From positions 9,121,001 through 9,185,000 of the forward strand of contig NC_044391.1 of the NCBI RefSeq assembly GCF_006542625.1: DNA of 64,000 bases, written 5' to 3'. The stretch comes from Nomascus leucogenys. Its lineage: Eukaryota > Chordata > Mammalia > Primates > Hylobatidae. Numbering within the stretch: the stretch's first letter is position 1; each line of letters starts with the position of its first letter. This document shows positions 33,961-45,235 of the stretch, piece by piece. A program made the translations under genes and the position numbers. The notes below the pieces were generated by a model. The model was not told the origin of the DNA and made no database searches. It saw only the letters and a program-made list of their open reading frames with translations.

Positions 33961-34524
33961 ATATATTTGGTGGGTTTTTTGTTTGTTTGGTTGTTTTTTC
34001 GCTAAGAAAGAAGAGGAAATAGACATTGGGATGGGCAATAGCAGTCTTTGCTACCTCACTGTTTTCAGATTATGATATTGTAAGCTATGCTCAAAATACT
34101 CCAAGTACAAATACTTATATTGCTTGTTGACAGAGTAAAATAAATTATATAAGTAAAGCTAGTTGGGAACTTGCCATATTGGCAGTTCATTTTGAGGATA
34201 TGTCTAAAAATCATGGACTGCAGGAGGAGAAATACCAAAGCCAAATACATAAAAGTTTCCCACAGCTATATGAAAATTCCAAAATTTATCTGTATGGTAA
34301 TCATATGTCTGGTGACTTCATTTATTCAGAATATCTCTAAGAAAGAGAGAGGGTTGTATATTTGGCCAATTGTTTTTGTCAATTCAGAGCCGTTGAACAA
34401 TTATAAAATTCCAAAGTTCTCAGAAAATACTTGGCTAGTCATGGTATTGCATACTGTAGCTTCTTTTAACACTCTGCACAATTCTTGGGAGTTGGTCATC
34501 AGTAGCAGATGATAAAAAAGGTTA
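33961..34524. other. unique DNA, no gene
   Basis: T-rich purine-poor patch at 33970-34000, otherwise AT-rich unique sequence. Confidence 0.45.
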
Positions 34525-35025
34525 TGAAGTCTCCTGGTTGTCTGTTGCTAAAAAAATCATCCCAAAATATAGTGGCTTGAAACAGCAACAATTATTGATT
34601 TGCTCATAATTCTACAGTTTGGACAAGATTCAGTGGGGATGGCTTATCTCTGCCCCATGTGTCATCAGATGGGGTAGCTCACCTGGAGGGGCTGAAGGAT
34701 ACACTTCCATGATGGTTTAATATACACAGCTATGAAGTCAGTGCTGGCTGTCTACTGGGAGGTCTCAATTCTCCTCATGTGACCTCTCCACATGACTAGG
34801 CTGAGCTTTTCACAGAATGACAGCTGATTTCAAAGAGGGATCATCTTGGAGAATAAGCATTCCAAGAGTACAAGTCCCAATGTGCAAGCACTTGTCCAGT
34901 TTTTTGTTAATGTCTCATTAGCCAAATCTAGTCCCATGCCAATTGGGAGGGGCTACCCATGGATGTATAAATACCGGGAGGTGTGGTTCTTTGGAGGCCA
35001 TGAAAGTAACTTTCTGCCACATTTA
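34525..35025 (-). repeat. MLT1-type MaLR LTR relic, antisense
   Basis: Reversed MLT1-like order: 'gttgtctgttgctaaaaaaa', 'atagtggcttgaaacagc', 'ctcatgtgacctctcc', 'gagaataagcattccaag', 'cattagccaaatctagtc' and 'gaggccatgaaagtaac'. Only LTR sequence is present, with no retroviral genes. Confidence 0.6.
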
Positions 35026-35044
35026 AGTTCTCAGGCAGAAAAAA

Positions 35045-35270
35045 TAGACAGTGTTTACTGAGGTGCTACCATGTGCCAGTCACTGTCCTTAAACACAGAG
35101 CTGCCCTGCATAAAAGGTCTTATTTGTCCCATTTTCCATTTAAGATAAATGAGGTTCAAAATGTTTTAAATGACCTGCAGGAGGTTACAAAGCTCCTGTG
35201 GTGAGGCTCCATGTTTCAACCTACCTCTGAAAAACTCCGAAGTCTTTGCACTTTGCAGGGCCTCCAGCTG
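35045..35270 (+). repeat. MIR SINE, sense
   Basis: 'gtttactgaggtgctaccatg' and 'tgccagtcactgtcc', followed by 'cccattttccatttaagat' and 'gaggttacaaagctcctg', match the MIR order from head to 3' end. Confidence 0.7.
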
Positions 35271-36417
35271 CCTTTTTAACCACATGGTCCATTGTCAATG
35301 TTGCAGGCAGCCCTGTGTACTTTCACTCTAATCACAATAAAAGACTTACCACCCGATACGTTGTTTTTTGAATTGAGAACAAGAGAAAGAGATTCCTGAA
35401 CATTCTAATTAACCAAGTACCACTCCCGCGCCACAGAGATGCCTAGCAGTGAGAGCCGTAAAAGGAAAAGTGCTTGGCAGTGAAGCAAGACAAGAAACCT
35501 GGTCCTTTGTGCTCTGCCCCATTGCAAGCTTTCTCCTAGCAAACCTGACCAGTGACAACAGTGTCCAAAGTCTTTTCTAGAAAGGTCTCCCTATTGGTAC
35601 CTTTTTCCTGAAGTAAGGGCTTCAACAAGGGTATTAAAATATGCTAATTTCTAATGCTTTCTAATTGGCGTATCCACATATCAAAGCTTTTACTGGAACA
35701 CCTTTGTCAAAAAAAATATAGGTCATGCACATGGCCATGAAATTCCATTCTTTATATTTTAAGCAGCATCAAGATTGTTCTTTTCCTTCGTTGTTTGGCA
35801 TATTAGAATTCCTCTTTAAAATGGGAGAAGTTAGTTACTTATCAAACCATTTGATTAATTAGCTAGACCTGTCAGGCCAAACAGGACTAGCCAAGTCTTT
35901 TAAATCTCTTAATATGAGCCAATTTTCACAATAACTTGTTTCATTCATGGCTTTCACATTTTAAATTCTTGCTCATTAGTGACCTGGTATTTGGGCTTGT
36001 CTGAAAGGAGAGCATCCGTTGTGTTAAACAGGGCTCATTATGGATTATAGGTTTTCGAATGGGGATGCCTGTGCACAAAAGATTGCCCTCCCATTTTCCT
36101 CTGAATTGCTAATTGGACCTTCGCCTTGTTTTTACAAGCAAAGGCTAAGCTTCAATAAGGAGACAGGCTTTTATAATGCCACAGTTTGTGTTGTGCTGAA
36201 GAGCTGGTGACCTATCATTATCAATACAGATGTGGAACTAAAGTACAGCATGTGTTTGGTTTTGCTAGAGACAATAAAAGTAACGGCTGTTTTTAAAACC
36301 AGTAAAACACTGAACTTGATAGAAGGAGAAATTCATTGAATATATCACCCTGCAATAGCTCAATTCCCTGAGTAATAACATACAACCACCAAACACTCAG
36401 AAATAAACATTAGTTTT
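35271..36417. other. repeat-free region; candidate conserved non-coding DNA at 35790-36340
   Basis: No transposon is recognisable. The second half carries dense homeodomain-type motifs: TTAATTAG (35855), GGATTA (36042), GCTAATTGG (36108) and ATCAAT (36217), plus SOX-like ACAAT sites. These are compatible with a distal enhancer. This is inference from motif style only. Confidence 0.35.
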
Positions 36418-36452
36418 AAAAAACAAACAAACAAACAAACAAACAAACAAAC
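36418..36452. repeat. (CAAA)n microsatellite
   Basis: About eight perfect CAAA units. Confidence 0.95.
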
Positions 36453-38689
36453 AGAAATGAAACACAAGCCTGAACCCACAATACCCATGCATTGACTCCT
36501 AAGAAAATAGATTTTTATATTCCCAAATAAATACATGTATTACTATATCCCCAAGGTTTTAGCATCCTCATTGTATATCACGCTAATATCTCTAATACAA
36601 ATTCTTTTTGAATTTTTCTTAGTTAAAATAATCTTCTATTTTGGTGTGTATTTTCAATTTGTTTTAAGATTCTGTTTCCGTTGCTTGCGGTAATTCTTTT
36701 TATTTTCTTTTCTTACAGAATTTACTGTTTATTTCCAAATTACTCCAGACCCTAATAGTCTATTTTGCTTTTGGCAGAATTCATGTATCTATTGAATTGC
36801 ATTCTGCTTTGTTGAATTTCACTCAATGCGTGTCTCTCCAATGGCTTCCTTCGGGGACAAAACATTCAACTGCTTCTTTAGGGCCTTTGGGTTGCGTTTG
36901 TAACATGTATCCACAATTAGCTGTCATAATAAGCCGAGCATCCTAATTAATTCGCTGTACCCTCCAGTCGAAGTATTCACTGATGTAACTAGTTGAAATG
37001 CTGATACACAAGTTCCTACTGGTCTTCAAAGAAATGATTTTTCTGGTAGTTTTATCAGTTTTAACAATTCAGATTTCATACATTTGCGGTTAGAAAATTC
37101 AGCAGACAGCCTAAATGCGGCATCATGCTAATGGAGTCCTGGAAGCTGCTGGTGTTAAAATGAGTAAATTAAGGAGTCAACACTGCTTATTTAGGCACAT
37201 TCGGGTAAAATAGTATGAGAGCTCGGACTTAACAAAAATCAATTCAGCACGCAGAGTGCACATCCATCAGGGCTTTGTTACGATGTCAGGGCGAGCAGCA
37301 ACCCTGTTTTATTTTATGAAGAATGCTACATTAGCATCATCATGTCCTTGGATGGCTGTGACATTTGCTGTTATGGAACTACTTTGCGGCAGCCACGGGG
37401 CCCCCAGGGACTACTCCAACTACATTAAAAAATTAAGTTGGCATCAAATGACTTATTGAACTCCGTATTGATATCCTTGAGATTTGTTTGTCAATCTACA
37501 CAGTAGTTAGTCTCCTTTCACAGCGACTGCATTAAGTAGAAAGTTGTAACAGTTACTGACGATTTGAGCAAATTATTTTCCTCTATCCAGCCCCTACATA
37601 CAACAACAATAGTTATAAACACAGCTTGAGTGAAAAGTATATTCCATATATGGCATGGATGCTTTGTTTGCATGGTACGTGGTTTTATTTCACAATAACC
37701 GCTAGGTAGATATTATGTCCTCTCTGAGATTTAAGCATTACTTTAGTCACTTAATCAAAAATCATAAACCGAAGATCATGCCATTGACCCCAGTTACATA
37801 AAAGAAGTTTGAAATTTTCTTTTGATCTAGGTTTTGCACCCTGATAGACTTCACAGATAATGTAACTAATCAGTAACTGTGTTTTATTTTTGTGTACCCA
37901 TATTCTCCTTGCCAGAAAAAAAAAAAAAAGTTGTTGGAACATACTCTTTGCTGTGTTTCGTCTTGGAAACCATTAGCCTTCATTATTCAGAATGTTGGAG
38001 GTTAGATATTTAATTTTACAAGCCTAATTATTGACTAACATTTTAATAAACATTTGACATTTATTAATAAGAATTCAAAAGATATAACCATTTAATTTTT
38101 TACATACTAATATCTAAGTCTCATATGAAGTAGAAAAAATTACATGCATGAAACACTACACTCTATTCATATTATTGTCACACCATCTTTTGTTTTCCTT
38201 CTTTTAAAGTTTTTATTTTTTGATTATTAAATTAATGTGCATTCATTGGTAAAGTTCGGAAAGGCATAATAAAGAAAATAAAGATGATATATACCAATGA
38301 AAGGTAAGCCCTGCTAATAATTGATTTCTTTCAGAATTTTTTATATTCATTTTCTTCTGTATATGTATACAATTTTCCTATGTTTGCTTTATATATATTG
38401 TTTTGCAACTAGTCCATGCATTCTAAGTATATAGCAGCATTTGTTTCATTAATTACTTGCTGTTGGAAGTTGGTTCTGAGCTATTCTGAGGATGAAAAAC
38501 GTTTCTTTGACCATTCCTGTATATACAACTTCTATGAAAGAGGCAAAAGGTTATGCATGTTAAATATTCAGATATGTTACCAAAATACCATCCAGAATAA
38601 CATCTATGTAAGAAGTTCCCTGATTCTCACTTTACTTTTAGGATTAACTGGGACAGCATGGACATTCTTTTCTTAATTCAGTCCTTCAA
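36453..38689. other. repeat-free region; candidate conserved non-coding DNA at 36841-37470
   Basis: No interspersed repeat is recognised. Between 36841 and 37470 I count about 15 CpG, far denser than the flanks, with TAATTA (36944), ATGCTAAT (37125) and several TGTCA/ATCAAT sites. A 67-codon frame at 37256 lies in it but has no protein family features. The rest (37500-38690) is plain AT-rich sequence with an A14 run near 37917. Confidence 0.4.
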
Positions 38690-38945
38690 AGCCATTTGAG
38701 TGCTTACTATGCATTAGGCACTCTGCAAGATCCAAAAGACAGCAGTGGTAGGAGACAGATAATCCTGCTGCTTACCTGGAATGTACCATGCAATGGGTGG
38801 AGACTAATCTGAAATAAATAATTGTACAAATGCCTTTCTAATGGAACTTGTGCTGTGAAGGAATGTTACGTTATTGAACCTGATCTAGGATGGAGAGTCA
38901 GGAAAAGCTTCCCTGAAGAGGTGACATTTGACACTTGAAAGGGGT
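38690..38945 (-). repeat. L2 fragment, antisense
   Basis: 'gtgcttactatgcattaggc', 'ggcactctgcaagatcc', 'cttccctgaagaggtgacatt' and 'tgacacttgaaaggg' match reversed L2 3' sequence. Confidence 0.75.
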
Positions 38946-39156
38946 AGGTGTAATGAGTTTAATATATACTGTGTTACATCATGCTAATAACCATTAACCA
39001 TTGCATTTTTACTGAGGAATGCTATGTGTGTTTTGGCACATTTTAAGTCAGATAATTTTATTCTGTTTTATTGTTGGACCAAAAAAATGGACAAGTTCTC
39101 TTTTCCACTTCTCTTCCCCTTTTTGCCCACAACTACAATTAACATGTGACGGTCCA

Positions 39157-39168
39157 GAACTATTTTTT
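39157..39168. repeat. target-site copy 1 of a triplicated site
   Basis: GAACTATTTTTT occurs here, again at 39336 before the Alu, and as GAACCATTTTTT at 39614 after it. Confidence 0.75.
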
Positions 39169-39335
39169 CCTTCCTTTTTTTTTCTATTTATTGTTACAAA
39201 GGTAAACGTGTGCCATGGTAGTTTGCTGCACCTATCAAGCCATCACCTAGGTATTAAGCCCAGCGTGCGTTAGCTGCTTTTCCTGGTGCTCTCCCTCCCA
39301 CCACTCCCTGCTCCCCCACCCTTCTGTGTGTTGCG
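39169..39335 (-). mobile_element. L1 3'-end stub, antisense, strongly 5' truncated
   Basis: T-rich tail, then 'ggtaaacgtgtgccatgg', 'tttgctgcacctatcaag', 'cacctaggtattaagccc' and 'gctctccctccc', the reverse of an older primate L1 3'UTR. About 150 bp survive. No coding sequence is included. Confidence 0.9.
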
Positions 39336-39341
39336 GAACTA

Positions 39342-39611
39342 TTTTTTTTTTTTTTTTTGAGACAGAGTCTCACTCTGTCACCCAGGCTGGAGTACAGTGG
39401 CACAATCTCCCCTTACTGCAAGCTCTGCCTCCCAGGTTCATGCCATTCTCCTGCCTCAGCCTCCCAATTAGCTGGGACTACAGGTGCCCGCCACCACGCC
39501 CAGCTAATTTTTTTTGTATTTTTAGCAGAGATGGGGTTTCACCGTTTTAGCCAGGATGGTCTCTATCTCCTGACCTCGTGATCCACCTGCCTCGGGCTCC
39601 CAAATTGCTGA
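39342..39611 (-). mobile_element. AluY-type SINE, antisense, 5' truncated
   Basis: T17 tail, then the right and left arms in reverse. The AluY-style 'cctgacctcgtgatccacc' is present. It ends at 'aaattgctgag', so about 40 bp of the Alu 5' end is missing. Flanked by GAACTATTTTT / GAACCATTTTT. Confidence 0.95.
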
Positions 39612-39625
39612 GAGAACCATTTTTT

Positions 39626-41690
39626 AAAGGAAAAAATGGTCTCCAATTCAGAAGAGTTGCACATCTCCAGGATGGAGTTTCATCTTCCAGGCAGTGTATT
39701 CAGGCATCTCAACACTACTCATTTTTTCACCCGAGCCTGCTGAAGTTCTAGTGGCAGTTGTCTAATGATGATTTTTAAGAGTCTTAAGCAAAAATGAGGG
39801 GGCATTGAAGCAGTACCATATTTAGAGTGTGAATATTAGTGCCTCCATAGTCTGACCTTTTCTCTCTGGACATATTTTATCCATCACTGTGTCCACACAT
39901 GCCAAAATGACTAGTAAGGAAATGAAAATATGTGGCCTTTGAATGCAATTTGTGACCAACATTATTTTCTGATTAACAGAATATATGTTTGTTTCATTGA
40001 ATCAGTTGTTTTATTTAGTCTCAGCATTAATTGTCTATAGACAAAATATCTTTGGTTCTTTGTTAAACGTTTCAAAATGTGCTTTTTATTGCATAAAACT
40101 CTACAACTATTATTTCCCTAGAAGTTCAATTCATACATTGATAATTTATTATGATAAATTGATGCAGAATATTGCATGATGTAATATATTTCATGCTGAA
40201 TTGAGCCATCACCCCTAAATATGAATCTCAAAGAGCTGTGGCTATTTGGTTTCTTTATCCAAAGAAAAAATGATTCATAACCATTGTTGATGCAAATATT
40301 ACTACTTAAGATGCAATGGGTTTCTAGTTTCCTCTTTTCTGTGTAAAATATATGCTTGGTTGACCACGAATCAGTGAAACCTCTCATTAGGGCACTACGG
40401 TTCATTAAGGTTTAAAGAGGCATCACTGAAATTTGAATTGGCCATGCTGTGATTGCCAAGTCTCTCTGAGTGGTAATTGGGCTATGTTATGTTGTGTGCT
40501 TTACTGCTGCAATGGTTTTTAGAGTTGTTAAAAAATAATAATAATAGTGGTTAAGCTCTGTGCTATGTAAAACTTTAGCAAGTTTCTTAGTGATGGCATC
40601 TTTTTGTTTATAAACTGAGATTTAAAAAATCATATTCTTACAAAAAACATTCAAACACCAAATTTGAATATCATACTGAGTTTGTTTTTACTTATTGGAA
40701 AGAGTATGTTAACATAATCTTGTTTCTATTTCATTTTCTCAAACTGGAAGAAATATCTGGATGTGTACATAGCACTAGAAAAATCAATAAGTAATCTAGA
40801 TATTGATTTACTGAATACCCAACGTGCAGATTGAGAGAAACCATATTCAAAATGCGACAATTCAGTTAAGAGTGAACTGAAACAAGGGTGCAGTTACTAA
40901 TAGGCAGGGAATTACTAGACAGATGCATATCAGAGCCAGATCCACAAGGGAAGGGCTTATTTCACCTGCATGATGACAGAATTTGTACTCAGGCACTTGA
41001 GAAACAATAATTTACCATAATTGAACCAGCCACAAATATTTCTTTTGTTAAATCAGACCCACAATACCAGCCTGTCTGTGCTTTGCTGGCTAGAAAATGT
41101 CCTCATAAGTCTTAAATTTATCCTTAAAAATATATTTTAAAAAATAATCTTAACTGGCTTTACCTGTACCTAGTTCAAATCGTTTTCTCTTTATGCACGG
41201 TGAAATCTCAGTGTTGGTTACTGTGTCTGCACATTTCACTCGGGATGGTGTTTTGTGAGCATACCTTCCTGTGCTGCTATGTTGCAAGCCTCACTTTGCT
41301 CACCTGGGTTTCCCCAACTGTTGTGTTTCATCACTGGGAGAAGCCAGCCACTACTGTCACCTCACCACCTGCCATGAGGCCTAACGTATGACATATGTCT
41401 GATATATATTTGTTGAAAAAGTTAATTACTCTAGATTCCTACCTGTGGCACAGTGGCTGACACACATATATCTGCACTGCCTTTTGTGAGTGACTGAATG
41501 AATGTATGCATTTGCCATTTGGGAATATTTTCAGTTTTAGCGACGTGACTGTTTAGAGGCATAATCACAGACTTATAGGAAAAAAAACGTTTAGGAAATA
41601 ATTCTTTGCAGATATCCTTTTGGAATATCCATGTAAGATTTGCTTTTTGTCAGTTACTCCCCAATCCTCCTGCCTACCCATTAAAAAAAG
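39626..41690. other. unique DNA, no gene
   Basis: No recognised element over most of this stretch. 41440-41510 has weak L2/MIR-tail similarity ('cacagtggctgacacac', 'ctgaatgaatg'). Confidence 0.5.
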
Positions 41691-41700
41691 AGCAACAACA

Positions 41701-42003
41701 GCTGGGTGCTGTGGCTCAGGCCTGTAATCCCAGCACTTTGGGAGGCCGAGGAGGGTGGATCACCTGAGGTCGGGAGTTTGAGACCAGCCTGGCCAACATG
41801 GCGAAACCTCATCTTTACTAAAAATACAAAAATTAGCCAGGTGTGGTGGCGGGCGCTTGTAATCCCGGCCACTCGGGAGGCTGAGGCAGGAGAATCGCTT
41901 GAACCGGGAAGGTGGAGGTTGCAGTGAGCTGAGATGGTGCCACTGCACTCCAGCCTGGGTGACAAGAATGAAACTCCCTCTCAAAAAAAAAAAAAAAAAA
42001 AAA
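41701..42003 (+). mobile_element. Alu SINE (AluS type), sense, full length
   Basis: Starts GCTGGGTGCTGTGGCTCA, both arms are complete, and it ends in an A22 tail. A-rich flanks AGCAACAACA (41691) and AGCAACACAA (about 42004) look like a degraded target-site duplication. Confidence 0.97.
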
Positions 42004-42144
42004 AGCAACACAAGATATCTGGCACACGTTGTCCTGCCGAGTTGTTGTGAGTTTGTCATCGTTTTCATTTGTTGTTACTCTTGTGCTCAGTAGTGCATGG
42101 CACTATGGTGCATATGTAAGGTTCATGTTTGGTGATTGTTATCT

Positions 42145-42256
42145 TCTTGGGGATGCATTCTGACTATACTGGGTCCCCTTGAGACCAGTGTTGCAACCAA
42201 AAGAAGCAGAGAAGATGTAGTTCCTACCCTCCCGCATCTCGACTTCATGCCTTTGC

Positions 42257-42287
<31 letters not shown>

Positions 42288-42856
42288 GAGACCGAGTCTC
42301 ACTCTGTCGCCCAGGCTGGAGTGCAGCGGTGCAATCTCTGCTCACTGCAAGCTCTGCCTCCGGGGTTCAGCCATTCTTCTGCCTCAGCCTCCCGAGTAGC
42401 TGGGACTACAGGTGCCCGCCACCACGCCCGGCTAATTTTTTGTATTTTTTTTTAGTAGAAACAGGGTTTCACCGTGTTAGCCTCGAGTTCTTTAACTACT
42501 TGGTCTTCACTTAATTGATCAGGCAGAGGAGGAAACAGGACAGTGTCAGAAGCCAACCAGTCAGGTGAAAATATTGTGTTTTTGAAGTAAGGGGGGTTGA
42601 AGAATGAGAGGGATGGGAAGGAGGGAGGTACAGATGAGGGGAGAAGAGCAGATGCGCTAAGGTATGGAATGGTAGTTTGAGGAAGGCTGGGTCCACATCT
42701 TCTATTCCGATGCAACCCCCTCACTGCTGCTTCCTAGAGGGACCTTCAGAAAGAGCCACATTTGTTTTCGAGGCTTTCTGGAGTTAGACTTCTACCTCTT
42801 TGGGGTGCCCCACTGGTCTCAAGGGAATCCAACACAGTCAGGATGCATCCCCAAGA
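42145..42856. mobile_element. possible non-autonomous DNA transposon with 54-bp inverted ends
   Basis: 42145-42198 and 42803-42856 are inverted copies of each other, 45 of 54 matching by my count, both starting TCTTGGGGATGCAT on the outside. An AluY sits inside; without it the unit is about 480 bp. GATTGTTA (42134) and GATTGTAA (42857) could be an 8-bp target duplication, though the left copy lies 3 bp off the arm. No transposase frame. A simple inverted duplication is the alternative. Confidence 0.5.
42261..42482 (-). mobile_element. AluY-type SINE, antisense, 5' truncated
   Basis: T27 tail, right arm and part of the left arm in reverse, stopping at 'caccgtgttagcc'. CGAGTTTTT before it (42256) and CGAGTTCTT after it (42484) are probable target-site copies. 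Lies 257 bp from the sense Alu at 41701. Confidence 0.95.
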
Positions 42857-42864
42857 GATTGTAA

Positions 42865-43197
42865 ATACATACAATTTAATTGTTATAATTATCTTTTTCC
42901 TGTTTGCATCTCAGTTAAACATTGTCAAAAATGTTGAGATGCTATTTCTCTTAATTTCAGTTTCCTCACAAAGCAGAACCTGAGTCAAGACCTTGAGTGC
43001 AAGCAGTTTACTTGACTTGTTTATTTGACTTGTGAGCCTGGGAAGTAGAAGTGAAGTAGAGAGTGAGCTAAGAACAGGGGAAAACCCAGTGAAGGAAGTG
43101 CTGTTTGGGGGTTACCACTGTGGGCGACTGAGTTTCGGTCCTGCTGGGAACCCTCTGAAGAACCATGCAGTAAATGTAACCTCAAACCTGCCTATCT
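42865..43197. other. no gene; possible unassigned repeat at 43000-43190
   Basis: 'gtttatttgacttgtgagcc' and 'gttaccactgtgggcgactg' resemble a dispersed repeat that I cannot name. Confidence 0.3.
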
Positions 43198-43405
43198 AAG
43201 TAGCACTGTTCAATAAAACTTTCTATAATGATGGAAACATTGTGTGTCCACACTGTCATCTGCGATAGCCACATGTAGCTGTTTAGCATCTGAAATGTGA
43301 CTAGTGTGACTGAGGAATTACATTTTTAGCATTAGGTAATTTTAGTTAATGTAAGTGTAAGTAGCCATATATAGCTAGTCACTGCTGGATTGCACTGCAC
43401 AGGTC
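43198..43405 (+). mobile_element. hAT-Charlie-type DNA transposon relic (MER group)
   Basis: Left end 'agcactgttcaataaaac', middle 'gatagccacatgtagctg' and 'tgaaatgtgactagtgtgac', right end 'ggattgcactgcacagg'. The ends are roughly inverse, as in MER elements whose ends read CAG-GCTGTCCAATA. No transposase. Confidence 0.7.
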
Positions 43406-45079
43406 CAAAGGATTGGGAGTTCAGGCGTTTATCACTAACTCTCATTCCATACGTGGGGCTTATGGGGCTGTGGGTGTTAACTGCCTCATACTTCCAACCT
43501 GCCCTGCAAGGGGCTAAGATAGATGCCATGACTTGGGAGAAATCCCTGAGAAAGAAAAGTTGAGAGAATCAAAGTCTTCTAGAGGAGACACTGCCTTGAT
43601 ACAAGAAAACTATCCCTGACAGCTGCAGAGGAAATCGCAGGCTGAGAGGATACACAGGAGGCACAAAGTGCCTGTGTGATGCCGCCTTATGAGGCATTGA
43701 AAAAGCGACAGTTTGGTATATTCACATCTGTTTTTACAATTCTGAAGTATCAAAGTTCACATCATAAGAAATGTAATTCTAGTAATAATCTTGAAGTTTT
43801 CAGTTAATTTATTGCTTTGAAACTTTTAATGTTTTCTAAATAGCTTTTTTTCCTCTCTTTTAAAACTTTAATTATTTCGATTTTACTCTAATGTAGGCAC
43901 TAGGACAAAACTGTCACCTCATTAGTGTGTAGTATTTTCTGTGTTTTCAATTATTACATTTTGAAATGCAAGTGGAAAATGCTGTCTGCCTTATATTTTT
44001 ATTTTCATAGAAGTGTATTTGAATTGTTTCAACCATCATAAAGACTATTTCAACTTATTTGTCACTAATGAATGCCATAGCTTTGTAAATTGCATAAGCT
44101 GAATAAAAATAGTATAACAAAAAAATGTGGCAACTCTAGTGATTCAAAGTGTGAAAAATGATGAGGCTCTATTTTCTTAAAGTTAGATTTAAACTATTCT
44201 ATGAATATTTAAATTTTAAAAAATTAAATTTTCTGAGAAAATCTTGCTTATCCCTAAAGATACCCATCAAGCTGTAAAAATGTCGAGTTTATATAGATAA
44301 ATGAAGCTACATAATATATTAGAGTGTTGCTATGTAGATATGAAAACAAAATTTACTCTTGCTTTTTGCATTTCTATGAAATAACTGTTTAAAGGTTAGG
44401 AATAAAGGCCAAAATTTGCATTTAAATGGATATATTTTAAGAAGAAATGCCAATTTGTGACCTTTACCCTTGCCTCTAGTGTGTTTTTTTTTTTTAGGAT
44501 TAACAATCAAACTTCAGAGGAAACACTAGAAATAGAAGCAAATTGATAGAAAATGTTTAGTTTAAACAACTTCCCAGAAAACTGTTTTTGTAGTCTATAG
44601 GGAGGGCTAATCGGGCCTTGTCATGAATCAGTTTAATCATGTAAAATATATTTGATGACTGCAATGATAGTGAAAGATTGATCCTTAGTGGTATAAATCA
44701 GGGGTCCCAATCACTGCAGACTGAGTGGAAATGAATAATTAAAATTGGAAGGGACCAGTTAAGTGTATGACGGCAATCACAGATTATTAAGTTGCTTCAT
44801 TCTATATATTTATGTATGCATTTAAAAATCTTAAGAAGATACTTCAAAATATATTAGGGAATTTTTAAATTTGTAAAATCTACAATGGGTACTGCAATAT
44901 TTCTACTTGTGAACCACCACAGTTGCTGGTTGAAATTACTTTATTCTATTATCGTCCAAGTTGTATTAGCCATTGTTAGATCTGAGTGTTATCAGGGTAA
45001 TAGAAATTAGGTAGTGATTCAAAGTGTGTTTAAAATTATTCCTTTCTGTTCATTGACTAGTTGCATGTCTATGAGAATA
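43406..45079. other. unique AT-rich DNA, no gene
   Basis: No recognised element. A T12 run at 44485-44496 is the only simple repeat of note. Confidence 0.5.
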
Positions 45080-45235
45080 TGTGTGTGTATATATTTATGT
45101 ATGTGTGTATATATATGTATATGTATAGTCTATATAGATTGACTATGTATAATATGTGTGTATATTTATATATACACTATACATATATATATAGACTCTC
45201 TCTGTATATATACATATGAATATATGTTTGAGTGA
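45080..45235. repeat. (TATG)n/(TA)n low-complexity tract
   Basis: About 155 bp of alternating TA, TG and TATG units with short palindromic stretches. A variable microsatellite region. Confidence 0.9.

Noticed and set aside
36418..36452. Regularly spaced repeats suggesting an array
   Set aside because: Simple CAAA microsatellite. There are no spaced direct repeats with unique spacers, so no CRISPR.
39326..39581. Open frames ending in protein-like SPRLECSG... patterns, also at 41681, 42329, 50281, 54399 and 59566
   Set aside because: These are well-known translations of antisense Alu sequence, not genes.
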